Source of the DNA: Clostridia bacterium
GTDB lineage: Bacteria; Bacillota; Clostridia; Oscillospirales; CAG-272
Assembly: GCA_017503285.1 (NCBI GenBank)
Contig: JAFVTH010000026.1
Coordinates: 1 to 54,104, forward strand
Direction of reading: 5' to 3'
DNA length: 54,104 nucleotides
Within the stretch, counting starts at the first letter, position 1. Every line of letters begins with the position of its first letter. Below are positions 15,242 to 24,271 of this stretch, one piece after another. The translations under genes and the position numbers were made by a program. A model generated the notes under the pieces. The model saw only the letters and a list, made by a program, of their open reading frames with translations. It was not told the origin of the DNA and searched no databases.

Positions 15242-17068
15242 ATGTTTGCAAATATCAAAAGGCTAAGCAAATGTATAGGCGAATATAAGACATCTTCCAT
15301 ATTGTCTCCCTTGCTTGTTGCTTTTGAAGTAATTATGGAATGCTTAATTCCCTTTTTAACAGCCGATTTGATAACCTTTATTGAATATACAAATAAAACC
15401 GAGGGTGCATCAAGACCTCAGCTTATTAATTTAATTTTATCTTTAGGAATCGAAGAAAGCAATCACATTGGAATTATTGCCGTGTACTGCTCTGTACTGG
15501 TTGTTTTAGCTGTGCTTTCCCTTCTCTTTGGCGCTCTTGCCGGTATACACTGCGCAAAGGCATCCTGCGGATTTGCAAAGAATCTTAGAAAGGAGCTATA
15601 CGAAAGCTCCTCTAACTTCTCCTTTGAGAACATTGACAAGTTTTCCACATCCAGCCTTGTAACCCGCTTGACAACTGATGTTACAAACGTTCAGCAATCA
15701 TTTATGATGATTATAAGAACAGCTATCCGTTCTCCACTTATGTTTATAGTTTCAGTTGTTCTCGCCTTTATACGTGGCGGTGTTATGGCGCTTGTTTTTG
15801 TAGTTGTTATTCCTATTTTGCTCTTCGGTCTTATTATGATTGCTAAAAAGGCAATGCCTATTTTCAGAAAGGTATTTAAAAAGTACGACACATTAAATGC
15901 CTCTGTACAAGAAAATGTACATGGTATGAGGGTTGTAAAATCCTTTGTACGTGAGGAGCATGAAACAGAAAAATTTGAAAAAGCCTCCGGCGATGTGGCA
16001 GGTGACTTTGTAAGAGCTGAAAAAATACTTGCATTTAATAACCCAATTATGCAGCTTTGTATGTATATTGTTATGGTTTCGGTTTGCTTATTTGGCTCTT
16101 ACTTAATTATTAGCACAAACGGTCAATCCTTTGCAGTAGGCGACTTTACTGCTACTCTTACCTATGGTATGCAAATACTTATGAGCCTTATGATGCTATC
16201 CATGATTTTCGTAATGACCACAATGTCTATGGAAAGCGCCAACCGTATTTGCGAGGTTTTAGAGGAAAAAACTACAATTGAAAACCCCGAAAACCCAATT
16301 ATGACTGTTGAAAACGGTGATATTGAGTATAGTAATGTAAGCTTCAAATATTCACAGCGTGCTGAAAAATTTGCACTAAAGGATATTAATCTATCAATAA
16401 AATCCGGTCAAACTGTTGGTATTATCGGTGGTACAGGCTCTTCAAAATCCACACTTATTCAGCTTTTGCCTCGTCTTTATGATGTAACTGTGGGATCTGT
16501 TAAGGTTGGCGGACACGATGTAAGAGAGTACGATATTGAAGCTTTGCGTGATGCTGTTGGTATTGTTCTGCAAAAGAACGTTTTGTTCTCCGGTACAATA
16601 AAGGACAACCTACGTTGGGGCAACGAAAATGCAACAGATGAAGAAATGGAAAGGGCTTGCATTCTTTCACAGGCCCACGACTTTATTGTTTCCTTCCCTG
16701 ACGGGTACGACCACTATGTTGAGCAGGGAGGCACTAACCTTTCCGGTGGACAAAAGCAAAGGCTTTGTATCGCCCGCGCTCTTCTTAAAAAGCCAAAGAT
16801 TCTCATTCTTGATGACTCTACAAGTGCTGTTGATACTCGCACAGACGCATTTATACGCAAGGCTATGAGCGAGGAAATACCAAACACGACAAAAATTATA
16901 ATTGCTCAAAGAATTTCAAGTGTACAGGATGCTGATATGATTATCATTCTTGATGATGGTAAAATCAACGGTCTTGGCACACATGAATATCTTGTTGAAA
17001 ATAACGAGATTTACAAGGAAATCTTCGTTTCTCAGACTAAGGGAAAGGGGGACTCCGATAATGAATAA
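15242..17068 (+). CDS. ABC exporter half-transporter with degenerate ATP site
   Basis: This 608-residue protein has six membrane helices followed by an ATPase domain. Walker A is GGTGSSKST, where the usual Gly before Lys is Ser; the signature is LSGGQ. The Walker B end is ILDDSTSAVD with Asp in place of the catalytic Glu, and the switch residue is Gln in IIIAQRISS in place of His. These are the marks of the inactive-site partner in heterodimeric exporters such as BmrC or TM287. The start at 15242 has SD AAAGGATG. The partner gene overlaps its end by 8 bases. The substrate may be drugs, peptides or lipids. Confidence 0.9.
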   Translation: MFANIKRLSKCIGEYKTSSILSPLLVAFEVIMECLIPFLTADLITFIEYTNKTEGASRPQLINLILSLGIEESNHIGIIAVYCSVLVVLAVLSLLFGALAGIHCAKASCGFAKNLRKELYESSSNFSFENIDKFSTSSLVTRLTTDVTNVQQSFMMIIRTAIRSPLMFIVSVVLAFIRGGVMALVFVVVIPILLFGLIMIAKKAMPIFRKVFKKYDTLNASVQENVHGMRVVKSFVREEHETEKFEKASGDVAGDFVRAEKILAFNNPIMQLCMYIVMVSVCLFGSYLIISTNGQSFAVGDFTATLTYGMQILMSLMMLSMIFVMTTMSMESANRICEVLEEKTTIENPENPIMTVENGDIEYSNVSFKYSQRAEKFALKDINLSIKSGQTVGIIGGTGSSKSTLIQLLPRLYDVTVGSVKVGGHDVREYDIEALRDAVGIVLQKNVLFSGTIKDNLRWGNENATDEEMERACILSQAHDFIVSFPDGYDHYVEQGGTNLSGGQKQRLCIARALLKKPKILILDDSTSAVDTRTDAFIRKAMSEEIPNTTKIIIAQRISSVQDADMIIILDDGKINGLGTHEYLVENNEIYKEIFVSQTKGKGDSDNE

Positions 17069-19025
17069 GCCGGTAAAAAATCCGCGTGGACCTATTATGG
17101 GTAGACCACAGAAAAAGGTTAAAAAGGGTACATTTGGACGCGTGCTTAAATACCTGTTCCAGTTTTACAAGGGACCTATAATTCTTGTAGGCGTTTGTAT
17201 CGTTTTAAGTGCTATGGCACAGGCTTCTCCGTCTATTTTCCAAAGAACCGTTCTTGACTATGTTGACAAGGCTCTCAAGGGTATTATGGGTGGCGAGCTT
17301 AGCGGTCCTGCAGAAGCCCTTGAGGTATACTTCCCTCACATTGTTACAACTGTTTCAATTCTAATTGGAATTTACGTTGTGGGTCTTATTTCATCCTTTA
17401 TTTACACAAGGACAATGGCTACTGTTACACAGGGCTTCCTACACAAAATGAGATGCCTTATGTTCTCTAAAATGCAGAAGCTACCTATCAAGTATTTTGA
17501 TAGAAATACCCACGGCGATATTATGTCCCACTACACAAATGATATTGACACTCTAAGACAGCTTGTTTCTCAATCTATCCCTCAAATTATAACTGCTTCT
17601 GTAACGCTTATAACCGTTGCGTTCTTTATGCTATTTATGAGTGGCTGGATGACGCTTGTTGTAGTTCTTGGTGTTATTGCTATTACCATTGTAACCAAGG
17701 TTATCGGTGGTGGCGGCGCAAAATACTTCATGAAGCAACAGATCTCCTTAGGTAAAACCGAGGGATATGTTGAGGAAATGATTAACGGTCAAAAGGTTGT
17801 AAAGGTATTTAACCACGAGAAAAAGAGCGTTGAGGAGTTCGACAAGCTAAACAATCAGCTTTGCAACGATGCAACGAAAGCAAATAAGTATGCAAATACC
17901 CTTATGCCTATTATCAATAACATAGGACACATTTTATATGTTTTGATTGTTTTTGCAGGCATTTTGCTTGTTCAATTTAACGTTCCAAACTGGTCAATTT
18001 CCGGCATGGAGCTTAATATCCCAACAGTTATTGCATTTATTGGTATGTCAAAGCAATTCACAAACAACCTCTCTACCCTTTCACAGCAGGCAAATGCTAT
18101 TATAATGGGTCTTGCCGGCGCTGAGCGTATTTTTGATATGCTTGACGAGGAGCCTGAGGCTGACAATGGTTATGTAACACTTGTTGATGCTGAGCTTGAC
18201 GAAAGCGGCAACATTGTTGAAGCAAGCAAGCATACAGGAATTTGGGCTTGGAAGCATCCCCACGGCGACGGAACTGTAACCTATACAAGGCTAATGGGCG
18301 ATGTGCGCATGGATATGGTTGACTTTGGATATGTTGAGGACAAAATTGTTCTACACGATATTACTCTCTTCGCAGAGCCGGGACAAAAGATTGCCTTTGT
18401 TGGTGCAACCGGTGCCGGTAAGACAACCATAACCAACCTAATTAACCGTTTCTATGATATTGCAGACGGCAAAATCAGGTATGATGGAATTAACATTAAT
18501 AAGATAAAGAAGGATGATTTGCGCCGCTCTCTCGGTGTGGTTCTACAGGATGTAAACCTATTTACAGGAACTGTTATGGACAATATCCGTTATGGTAGAC
18601 TTGATGCCACCGATGAGGAATGCATTGAGGCTGCAAAGCTTGCAAACGCACACTCCTTTATTGAAATGCTGCCAGATGGCTACAACACCATGCTAACCGG
18701 TGGTGGAAGTGGTCTTTCACAGGGACAAAGACAGCTGATTTCTATTGCTCGTGCTGCTGTTGCAGACCCACCTGTTATGATTCTTGACGAGGCTACATCA
18801 TCTATTGATACTCGAACAGAGGCTATTGTTTCTGCAGGTATGGACTCGCTTATGAAGGGCAGAACCGTATTTGTAATTGCGCACAGGCTTTCGACCATTA
18901 AAAACTCAGATGTTATCATGGTGCTTGAAAAGGGTCGCATTATTGAGCGTGGCTCACACGAGGACCTTATTGCCGAAAAGGGCAAATACTATCAGCTTTA
19001 TACAGGCGCATTTGAGCTTGATTAA
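17061..19025 (+). CDS. ABC exporter half-transporter with intact ATP site
   Basis: This 654-residue partner begins with a basic, Pro-rich tail (PVKNPRGPIMGRPQKKVKK), then six membrane helices and an ATPase domain. Walker A is GATGAGKTT, the signature LSQGQ, Walker B ILDEATSSID with the catalytic Glu, and the switch His in VIAHRLS is present. A roughly 60-residue insert, rich in acidic and aromatic residues, lies between the membrane and ATPase domains. An ORF start 37 codons earlier lies inside the upstream gene; the ATG at 17061 follows a G-rich SD (GGGGG) and overlaps the previous gene by 8 bases. Together the two form a heterodimeric exporter. Confidence 0.9.
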   Translation: MNKPVKNPRGPIMGRPQKKVKKGTFGRVLKYLFQFYKGPIILVGVCIVLSAMAQASPSIFQRTVLDYVDKALKGIMGGELSGPAEALEVYFPHIVTTVSILIGIYVVGLISSFIYTRTMATVTQGFLHKMRCLMFSKMQKLPIKYFDRNTHGDIMSHYTNDIDTLRQLVSQSIPQIITASVTLITVAFFMLFMSGWMTLVVVLGVIAITIVTKVIGGGGAKYFMKQQISLGKTEGYVEEMINGQKVVKVFNHEKKSVEEFDKLNNQLCNDATKANKYANTLMPIINNIGHILYVLIVFAGILLVQFNVPNWSISGMELNIPTVIAFIGMSKQFTNNLSTLSQQANAIIMGLAGAERIFDMLDEEPEADNGYVTLVDAELDESGNIVEASKHTGIWAWKHPHGDGTVTYTRLMGDVRMDMVDFGYVEDKIVLHDITLFAEPGQKIAFVGATGAGKTTITNLINRFYDIADGKIRYDGININKIKKDDLRRSLGVVLQDVNLFTGTVMDNIRYGRLDATDEECIEAAKLANAHSFIEMLPDGYNTMLTGGGSGLSQGQRQLISIARAAVADPPVMILDEATSSIDTRTEAIVSAGMDSLMKGRTVFVIAHRLSTIKNSDVIMVLEKGRIIERGSHEDLIAEKGKYYQLYTGAFELD

Positions 19026-19052
19026 AAAAGGGCGATTTACTCGCCCTTTTTT
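19026..19052. terminator. Bidirectional terminator after the ABC exporter
   Basis: AAAAGGGCGA (19026-19035) and TCGCCCTTTT (19041-19050) form a perfect stem with a 5-base loop and T runs on both strands. It also overlaps the end of the convergent gene at 19051. Confidence 0.85.
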
Positions 19053-19536
19053 ATATTAGAATTTTCTTTTTTTCAAACAAATTTAGCTCCTCATCCTGTC
19101 CTATTCTTTCTAAAATTTCCTTTTCAAAGGACATTTCCCCGGAAATATAATCAAAAACCTCGTTTTCAAGAAGACAAGCGACCATTTTTTTATCATATAT
19201 GCCAAGTGTGGCAACACTATCGTTTTCTTTATGTGATAAAATTAATTCATCAAGCTCAAGAAAGGATACATTTTCGGAATACACAAGAAAAAATGCGTCC
19301 TCTAAGCTGCCTCTTATATTTTTCAGCTTTGATGAAGTGCTTTCCTTGCTATTATCATTTACGCAGGTTATATCAATGCCGTTTGTGGTGTAATAAAATA
19401 AGTCTTTTCTTGTTATGACATACTGAGGATAGCTTACAAACAAAATAAAGCTGTAAATATCGTATGCCACAAAATGCTCAATTATTTTTGCTATTTCTTC
19501 CCTTTTTGGATTTGCTATATTAATTACTGCCTTCAT
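19051..19536 (-). CDS. Truncated, probably inactive RfbF-like nucleotidyltransferase homologue
   Basis: This 161-residue protein has no obvious active site, but its order of segments matches sugar-1-phosphate cytidylyltransferases (RfbF, about 257 residues). EIAKIIEHFVAYDIYSFILF matches the WHIMKIYSHYGFNDFIIC type region, SSKLKNIRGSLEDAFFLVYS matches GGRLKRV...FMLTYGDG, and VFDYISGEMSFEKEILERI matches VFDYIDGDDTVWEREPLERL. The Gly-rich GGLGTRL loop that binds the nucleotide is missing, and the metal-binding YGDG has become YSEN. SD AAGGAG precedes the ATG, so it is expressed. It is either a regulator-like remnant or an enzyme with lost function. This reading is from memory of the family. Confidence 0.5.
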   Translation of the reverse strand: MKAVINIANPKREEIAKIIEHFVAYDIYSFILFVSYPQYVITRKDLFYYTTNGIDITCVNDNSKESTSSKLKNIRGSLEDAFFLVYSENVSFLELDELILSHKENDSVATLGIYDKKMVACLLENEVFDYISGEMSFEKEILERIGQDEELNLFEKKKILI

Positions 19537-19643
19537 TTTCTCTCTCCTTTTTTCTTATTTTTTGCCAGATTTTATAAAATTATTCCCGTTTTTTATATTA
19601 TTATTTGTTCATATGTTTGTTTATTCATATATAAAACAAAAAG

Positions 19644-19670
19644 AAAAAGACGGCGTTTTGCCGTCTTTTT
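19644..19670 (-). terminator. Terminator after the CotH-like gene
   Basis: AAAAAGACGGC (19644-19654) and GCCGTCTTTTT (19660-19670) form a perfect stem with loop GTTTT. It lies just past the stop of the CotH kinase-like gene and has T runs on both strands. Confidence 0.85.
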
Positions 19671-19689
19671 TTACTTATGAAGCCTTATG

Positions 19690-21555
19690 TTACTTGATTT
19701 TTTTCTTTTTCATTACTAATATGGCTACTACTACAGCTACTGCCACAACGACAGAAGAAGCACATACTATAACAACAATTAAAGCTGTATTGTCGTTTGG
19801 TGCTGTGTCAATTGGCGGGTCGTTAAGCACTCTTTCTCTTAGGGTAACCTGACAGCCCCACTCGGTTGCCAACCAATTTGCTCTATTTTCAATATGCTCG
19901 CAGAAATAACCGATAACTGTACTGTTATCTCCGTCTACACCGTTTGAATATTCGCTTACAAAGTTAAATACAGGTGCTGATTGCCATCTGTCGTAATGTG
20001 TGCCGTCATAGTAGGTTGGCCAATATGTGTAGTTGTTACTTTTCCATCTTGACCTTTCCATATCAACTGATGTGCCAAGGTCCTTAACCTGTGCTTCGAT
20101 AAAGCCACCCTTGTCAATCATATCAAAGAGGTCATTATATAGGAGTGTAAACACCTCGGTTACTCTTTTGTTAAAATCGTCCTTTGCGGTAAGTCCAGCC
20201 CAGATGCTTCTATTTTTAGCCCAGTAGCCCTCGGTTGACGAAGCGCCGTTTTTATGTATGTTTCCAAGTGTATTGTCACAATCCCAAAGTGGACCCTTTT
20301 GAATTTTTGAATATACACCATCAATATCCTTATCCTTATAGAAATACATGCTGGATGAGCCGGCGTCATAATTTCTACCAAGCTCTGCAATTATGTATGC
20401 ATATACAAAGGTATCAAGCTCAATATATTCTGTATAGTGCTTACCAAAACGGTTTTTGCCGTTTGATGACATTATTGCCTCCTCCATTTCAGCAAAAATG
20501 CCTGCAATATATTCCACCTGCTCACGACTGGCATATTCAGGGGATTTTATAACATAATGGCTACCGTTTTCTGTAACGAAATAGCAACGCTCATCCTTAT
20601 AGTAGTTATTATCAAGCTCTATTAGGTATCCGCCTGTAATATCCACAGGGTTAACAACGCCATCAATATAGCTATATTCGGTCAAGATTGAGTTATCAAT
20701 AAGCGTGCCACCGGTTGCCGTTATTGGATTTTCATTAAATTCAGGGTTTAGAAGCTCCGTTTCCTCTTCAAGGTCATAAATATTTACTCTGCCGTTATCT
20801 ATTTCTACCTTTTCGCAAAGAAGATAAACGCCGTAGTATTCGCCGTTTATGTAAAGGTCAACGCTTCTAAAGTCGCACATATCCATACCAAGAATTTTGG
20901 CAATTTGATACATTGTGCTGTTTCTTAGCAGTGATTGGTCCAGATAGTTTGCAAGAAGCACCCAAGAACGGTCATTTGACATACCAAACAATGGGGACTT
21001 GTGTCCAAGCTTTATTGCAAAGGGCTTTTTAGCATAAGAGTTTGTGGTATTTCCTCTAACCTTGATCTCACTAAGCTCGCCCAAGGTTTCCTTATATTCA
21101 TAAGTGCCATTTTTGTTTACAATAAATATTTCGCTTTCCTTGTCCTTGCCGTTATATTCTATCATGTTTTCTGCGTCCCTTGAGGTTTCAACATGCATGC
21201 TGGGCAGGCTACTGGCAAAGTAAAAGGTCAATTGTCGCTCTGCACCTAAATCAAAAACTGTAAGCTTATAGCACTTAACACAATTTTCGTCCTGGGCTTC
21301 ATAGCCGGTTAAATCAAGGGTGGTGCCGTTTTCTAGGGCTACATATGCTCCATCCTTTTGATACTTAATGTTGCTCGGAACATTAAGCTTTACGCTATTT
21401 GGACTTACAAATGATGGTACATAGTATATATATCCGTCATTTGACTCAATTGTTACTGTATCGTTTGCCTCAATACTAATGCCGGTTGCTGATATTACAG
21501 CGGTTAGGGAAAGCACGGTAATAATCATCATTAAGAAAAAATAAAGCTTTTTCAT
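19690..21555 (-). CDS. CotH kinase-family protein, secreted and membrane-anchored
   Basis: This 621-residue protein has a signal peptide (KKLYFFLMMIITVLSLTAV) and, at the C-terminus, a membrane helix (ALIVVIVCASSVVVAVAVV) followed by KKKKIK, so it should hang outside the cell. The middle (residues about 155-440) is a CotH kinase domain: VRGNTTNSYAKKPFAIKL, SWVLLANYLDQSLLRN, GVYLLCEKVEID and PLWDCDNTLGN (the DCD metal site). CotH phosphorylates spore coat proteins in Bacillus, but exported relatives are common in Clostridia with unknown targets. The gene overlaps the CDF transporter gene by 4 bases (ATGA). The N-terminal 140 residues are a beta-rich region I do not recognise. Confidence 0.85.
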   Translation of the reverse strand: MKKLYFFLMMIITVLSLTAVISATGISIEANDTVTIESNDGYIYYVPSFVSPNSVKLNVPSNIKYQKDGAYVALENGTTLDLTGYEAQDENCVKCYKLTVFDLGAERQLTFYFASSLPSMHVETSRDAENMIEYNGKDKESEIFIVNKNGTYEYKETLGELSEIKVRGNTTNSYAKKPFAIKLGHKSPLFGMSNDRSWVLLANYLDQSLLRNSTMYQIAKILGMDMCDFRSVDLYINGEYYGVYLLCEKVEIDNGRVNIYDLEEETELLNPEFNENPITATGGTLIDNSILTEYSYIDGVVNPVDITGGYLIELDNNYYKDERCYFVTENGSHYVIKSPEYASREQVEYIAGIFAEMEEAIMSSNGKNRFGKHYTEYIELDTFVYAYIIAELGRNYDAGSSSMYFYKDKDIDGVYSKIQKGPLWDCDNTLGNIHKNGASSTEGYWAKNRSIWAGLTAKDDFNKRVTEVFTLLYNDLFDMIDKGGFIEAQVKDLGTSVDMERSRWKSNNYTYWPTYYDGTHYDRWQSAPVFNFVSEYSNGVDGDNSTVIGYFCEHIENRANWLATEWGCQVTLRERVLNDPPIDTAPNDNTALIVVIVCASSVVVAVAVVVAILVMKKKKIK

Positions 21556-22748
21556 TCCTCTTCTCCAAATCTTTCGGAAAAATAATCTCTATCAACGGTT
21601 AAAACAAGGTTGTAAAGTGGATTCAATGCCTTGATTTTTTCAGTTAAAAGCTCAACAATTTGCTTATTTGTGAGACTAATTTCGTTAGTAACACTAACAT
21701 CAAAAATAATGTTAGTGTGTGTTATGCCCTTTACAACCCTAAAATCGTGTAGCGACACAGGTGACGAATATTCCGACGAAAGCTCTGACACAATAACCAT
21801 ACATTCTGCTCTGAGCTCCATTGTTTCCGGGTCATTTACAGATACTGGGTCCATATGGATAACAAGATTTATGCCATCCTTCAAAAAGTCTGCCTCAATA
21901 ATATCCATAAGGTCGTGGCTATGCATAACATTTGCATCGGCATCTATTTCCACGTGTACGGTGGCAAAGCACCTTTTTTCTCCATAAGTGTGTATAACAA
22001 GGTCATGTATACCAAGCACACCCTCATAGCTCTTTATTTTTGTAATGATAGAATGTATAAAGTCAGCATCGGGCGCTTGACCTATTAGCTTGTTTGAGGT
22101 TTCAATAACAAGTCGAATACCCATTACAATGATGTAAGCAGCAATAATAATACCTATAATTGCGTCTGTGTAAACAAAGCCTGTGTACTTTGTAATTATC
22201 ATACCAACAACAACGGCAAGAGTGGCAAAAACATCACCAACGCTATCAATAGCGCTTGCCATAAGGGTTTGTGAGTTTATGTGCTTGCCGAGCTTTACGT
22301 TCAAAACAGCCATCGCTATTTTTACAAGAATAGTGGCAGACATAATGATAATCAAGGCAAGGTCAATATCCTTGTTAACCTCTGGTGGGGTTATTATTGT
22401 TTCAATAGATGTAATAAGCATTTCAACGCCGAAAAAGCCAATAAAAATAGCTATAATCAGCGAGCTTATGTATTCTATTCTTTCATGACCATATGGGTGG
22501 TCCTTATCTGCCGGCTTTCCTGACATAGAATAGCCAACGACGGTAATTACATTGGACCCTGTGTCTGATAAATTGTTAATTGAATCAGCTATTGCAGAAA
22601 TACTTGAGGTAAAAATACCTACGAAAAGCTTTACTGCAAATAGCAAAATATTGGAGATAATTCCAACTATACCAGCAAAACGCCCGACGCGCACACGCAC
22701 CTCGGGCCTTTGTGGTTCATTATAATCCTTTATAATCTTACTGAACAT
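21552..22748 (-). CDS. Cation diffusion facilitator family transporter
   Basis: This 398-residue protein is a CDF (ZitB/FieF-like) metal exporter. Six membrane helices contain SAIADSINNLSDTGSN (helix 2 metal site) and the DHPYGHERIEY motif (HERxE), with a second metal pair in helix 5 (ASAIDSVGD). The cytoplasmic C-terminal domain follows and is longer than in FieF. Substrate is probably Zn, Mn or Fe. The gene begins 11 bases inside the end of the ThyX-like gene and overlaps the CotH-like gene by 4 bases, so the three form one operon. GGAAG stands three bases before the ATG, a tight spacing. Confidence 0.9.
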   Translation of the reverse strand: MFSKIIKDYNEPQRPEVRVRVGRFAGIVGIISNILLFAVKLFVGIFTSSISAIADSINNLSDTGSNVITVVGYSMSGKPADKDHPYGHERIEYISSLIIAIFIGFFGVEMLITSIETIITPPEVNKDIDLALIIIMSATILVKIAMAVLNVKLGKHINSQTLMASAIDSVGDVFATLAVVVGMIITKYTGFVYTDAIIGIIIAAYIIVMGIRLVIETSNKLIGQAPDADFIHSIITKIKSYEGVLGIHDLVIHTYGEKRCFATVHVEIDADANVMHSHDLMDIIEADFLKDGINLVIHMDPVSVNDPETMELRAECMVIVSELSSEYSSPVSLHDFRVVKGITHTNIIFDVSVTNEISLTNKQIVELLTEKIKALNPLYNLVLTVDRDYFSERFGEEE

Positions 22749-23370
22749 TGTCTTCCTTTACTGCAATAAGCTCCTTTGCATATGGTAGGCTCATAATCCA
22801 GTCGCACATTGTGTGCCACTCTGCAAGCTTATGAGTCCTTCTTGCATAGTATATGTTTATGAGTGTTTCATAATTCAAGGTGCAGGTTCTCATTTGGTTG
22901 TAGCTGGATGGCAAAAGCTGAATCATATCATGCCAGTATGATTTATCCTTTGTTTCTATAAACTTTAGACGCGCTTTTTCAAGATGTGCAATAACAGAAT
23001 CAAGAACCTCAAGTGCCTCATCACTCATTCTGTCGCAGCTAAAGTCTGCCCTTTCGAACTCCTTTGCTTGAATCTTGTGCATTGTTGATGTGGAGTTTGC
23101 AACGGTTGCAACCTTATAGGTATCGTACTCCTTCCACCAATAAAGTGGTGCTGTTATATCAACAGATACAAAGATTTGACGAAGATATTTTCTATGGTCG
23201 CTACCTGCCTTTGCAAGCTTTTTAGCCAAGGAAAGATCATTTTCGCCAAGGACAAAATTGCCCTCCTCGTCATAGTAGCTATCCATTCTCGCCCAGGAAT
23301 TTAATGGATTACGTGCGCCACGAATGGCGTTTTCCATATTCATAACACTAACACGCTCGATTTTAATCAT
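22738..23370 (-). CDS. ThyX-like protein of unknown function
   Basis: I do not recognise a named family with certainty. This 210-residue protein has an invariant-looking core SDHRKYLRQIF, WWKEYDTYKVATVANSTSTM and a C-terminal Cys/Arg-rich helix (YNQMRTCTLNYETL). The pattern and helix order recall flavin-dependent thymidylate synthase ThyX, but the RHRxxSxNxxSxR signature is not present, so thymidylate synthase activity is doubtful. Similar proteins exist in Clostridia and phages as far as I recall. GGAGG precedes the ATG at 23370, which is 10 codons downstream of the longest ORF start. It leads an operon with a CDF transporter and a CotH-like protein. Confidence in the gene is high and in the function low. 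Confidence 0.6.
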   Translation of the reverse strand: MIKIERVSVMNMENAIRGARNPLNSWARMDSYYDEEGNFVLGENDLSLAKKLAKAGSDHRKYLRQIFVSVDITAPLYWWKEYDTYKVATVANSTSTMHKIQAKEFERADFSCDRMSDEALEVLDSVIAHLEKARLKFIETKDKSYWHDMIQLLPSSYNQMRTCTLNYETLINIYYARRTHKLAEWHTMCDWIMSLPYAKELIAVKEDNVQ

Positions 23371-23405
23371 AAAATCCTCCAAAGATTTTGTTAATTTCAT
23401 ATATT

Positions 23406-23434
23406 ATAATAACATATATCCCTTTTCTTGTCAA
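23406..23434 (-). promoter_or_regulatory. Promoter of the ThyX-like/CDF/CotH operon
   Basis: The minus strand shows perfect TTGACA (23429-23434), a 17-nt spacer and TATTAT (23406-23411), 36 bases upstream of the ThyX-like start codon. Confidence 0.7.
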
Positions 23435-23528
23435 CTTGCCTTTTGGTCTAACTTTCATATTTTTGTGTATAATTACATTTTTGGTGGCAAATAATAGACT
23501 TGCAAATATATTTGAAAGGACAAAACAA

Positions 23529-24206
23529 ATGGAAGAAAACGAAAACAAGAAAAACGCCAGAATCTTTTACCTTACTCTGGCGGTAATTATGACAGCAGTA
23601 ATTGTGCTTGTTATTGCAACAACCGTAGCAAGACGCAATTTACCTGACAATGACATAAACACAAACGACACAAATTCATCTCTCAATAACGACCAACAAA
23701 CAGGAATTGAGGACCCTGAGGACCAAATTCCGGAATTTACAATGCCTGTAAGCGGTGAGTTGAGTGTGGACTTTAGCGATAGCATTCCTGTATTTTCACA
23801 AACCATGAATGACTACAGAACTCACCTTGGTGTTGACCTTTCCGCGCCTCTTGGTACAGAGGTGGTAGCAGTTGCAGACGGTGTTATCACAAATGTATGG
23901 AACGACCCATTTATGGGCACCTGTGTCTCAATTGAGCATTCAGGAAACGCAATTAGCGTTTACAAAAACCTTGATCCAACAGTTAAGGATGGCATCGTTA
24001 TTGGCACCTCTGTAAAGAGTGGAGATGTAATAGGTGCAGTTGGCGAAAGCGCAATGAATGAAATTGCCGAGGAGCCTCACCTACACTACGAATTAAAGGT
24101 TGACGGAAAGCATGTTGACCCTAAGCCGTTTTTCAAGTTCTTCGGTAAGGGAGAGGAAAATAAGGAGCCAAGCACAGAGGGCGAAAACAATACCGAAAAT
24201 CAATAA
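23529..24206 (+). CDS. SpoIIQ-like M23 peptidase-family protein
   Basis: This 225-residue protein has one N-terminal membrane helix (FYLTLAVIMTAVIVLVIATT) and an outside M23 (LytM) domain. Metal-site residues look intact: HLGVD, with the HLHYE motif near residue 190. The DFSDS region, the NPFMGT-like step and the PKPFF end fit SpoIIQ, the forespore protein that pairs with SpoIIIAH across the sporulation septum. In B. subtilis SpoIIQ lacks catalytic residues, while clostridial forms keep them. The start at 23529 has SD AAAGGA; a 47-codon upstream extension is not supported. A GTATA element at 23489-23493 stands 14 bases before GGCAAATAAT, loosely like sigma-F sites. It could also be another M23 cell wall hydrolase. 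Confidence 0.7.
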   Translation: MEENENKKNARIFYLTLAVIMTAVIVLVIATTVARRNLPDNDINTNDTNSSLNNDQQTGIEDPEDQIPEFTMPVSGELSVDFSDSIPVFSQTMNDYRTHLGVDLSAPLGTEVVAVADGVITNVWNDPFMGTCVSIEHSGNAISVYKNLDPTVKDGIVIGTSVKSGDVIGAVGESAMNEIAEEPHLHYELKVDGKHVDPKPFFKFFGKGEENKEPSTEGENNTENQ

Positions 24207-24235
24207 AACACTCTACCCTGTGTAGATAAAATAAA

Positions 24236-24262
24236 AAAAGCCAAGCGATTTGCTTGGCTTTT
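24236..24262 (+). terminator. Terminator after the SpoIIQ-like gene
   Basis: AAAAGCCAAGC (24236-24246) and GCTTGGCTTTT (24252-24262) form a perfect stem with loop GATTT. T runs on both strands let it also serve the convergent epimerase gene that ends at 24272. Confidence 0.85.
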
Positions 24263-24271
24263 ATTTATTAT

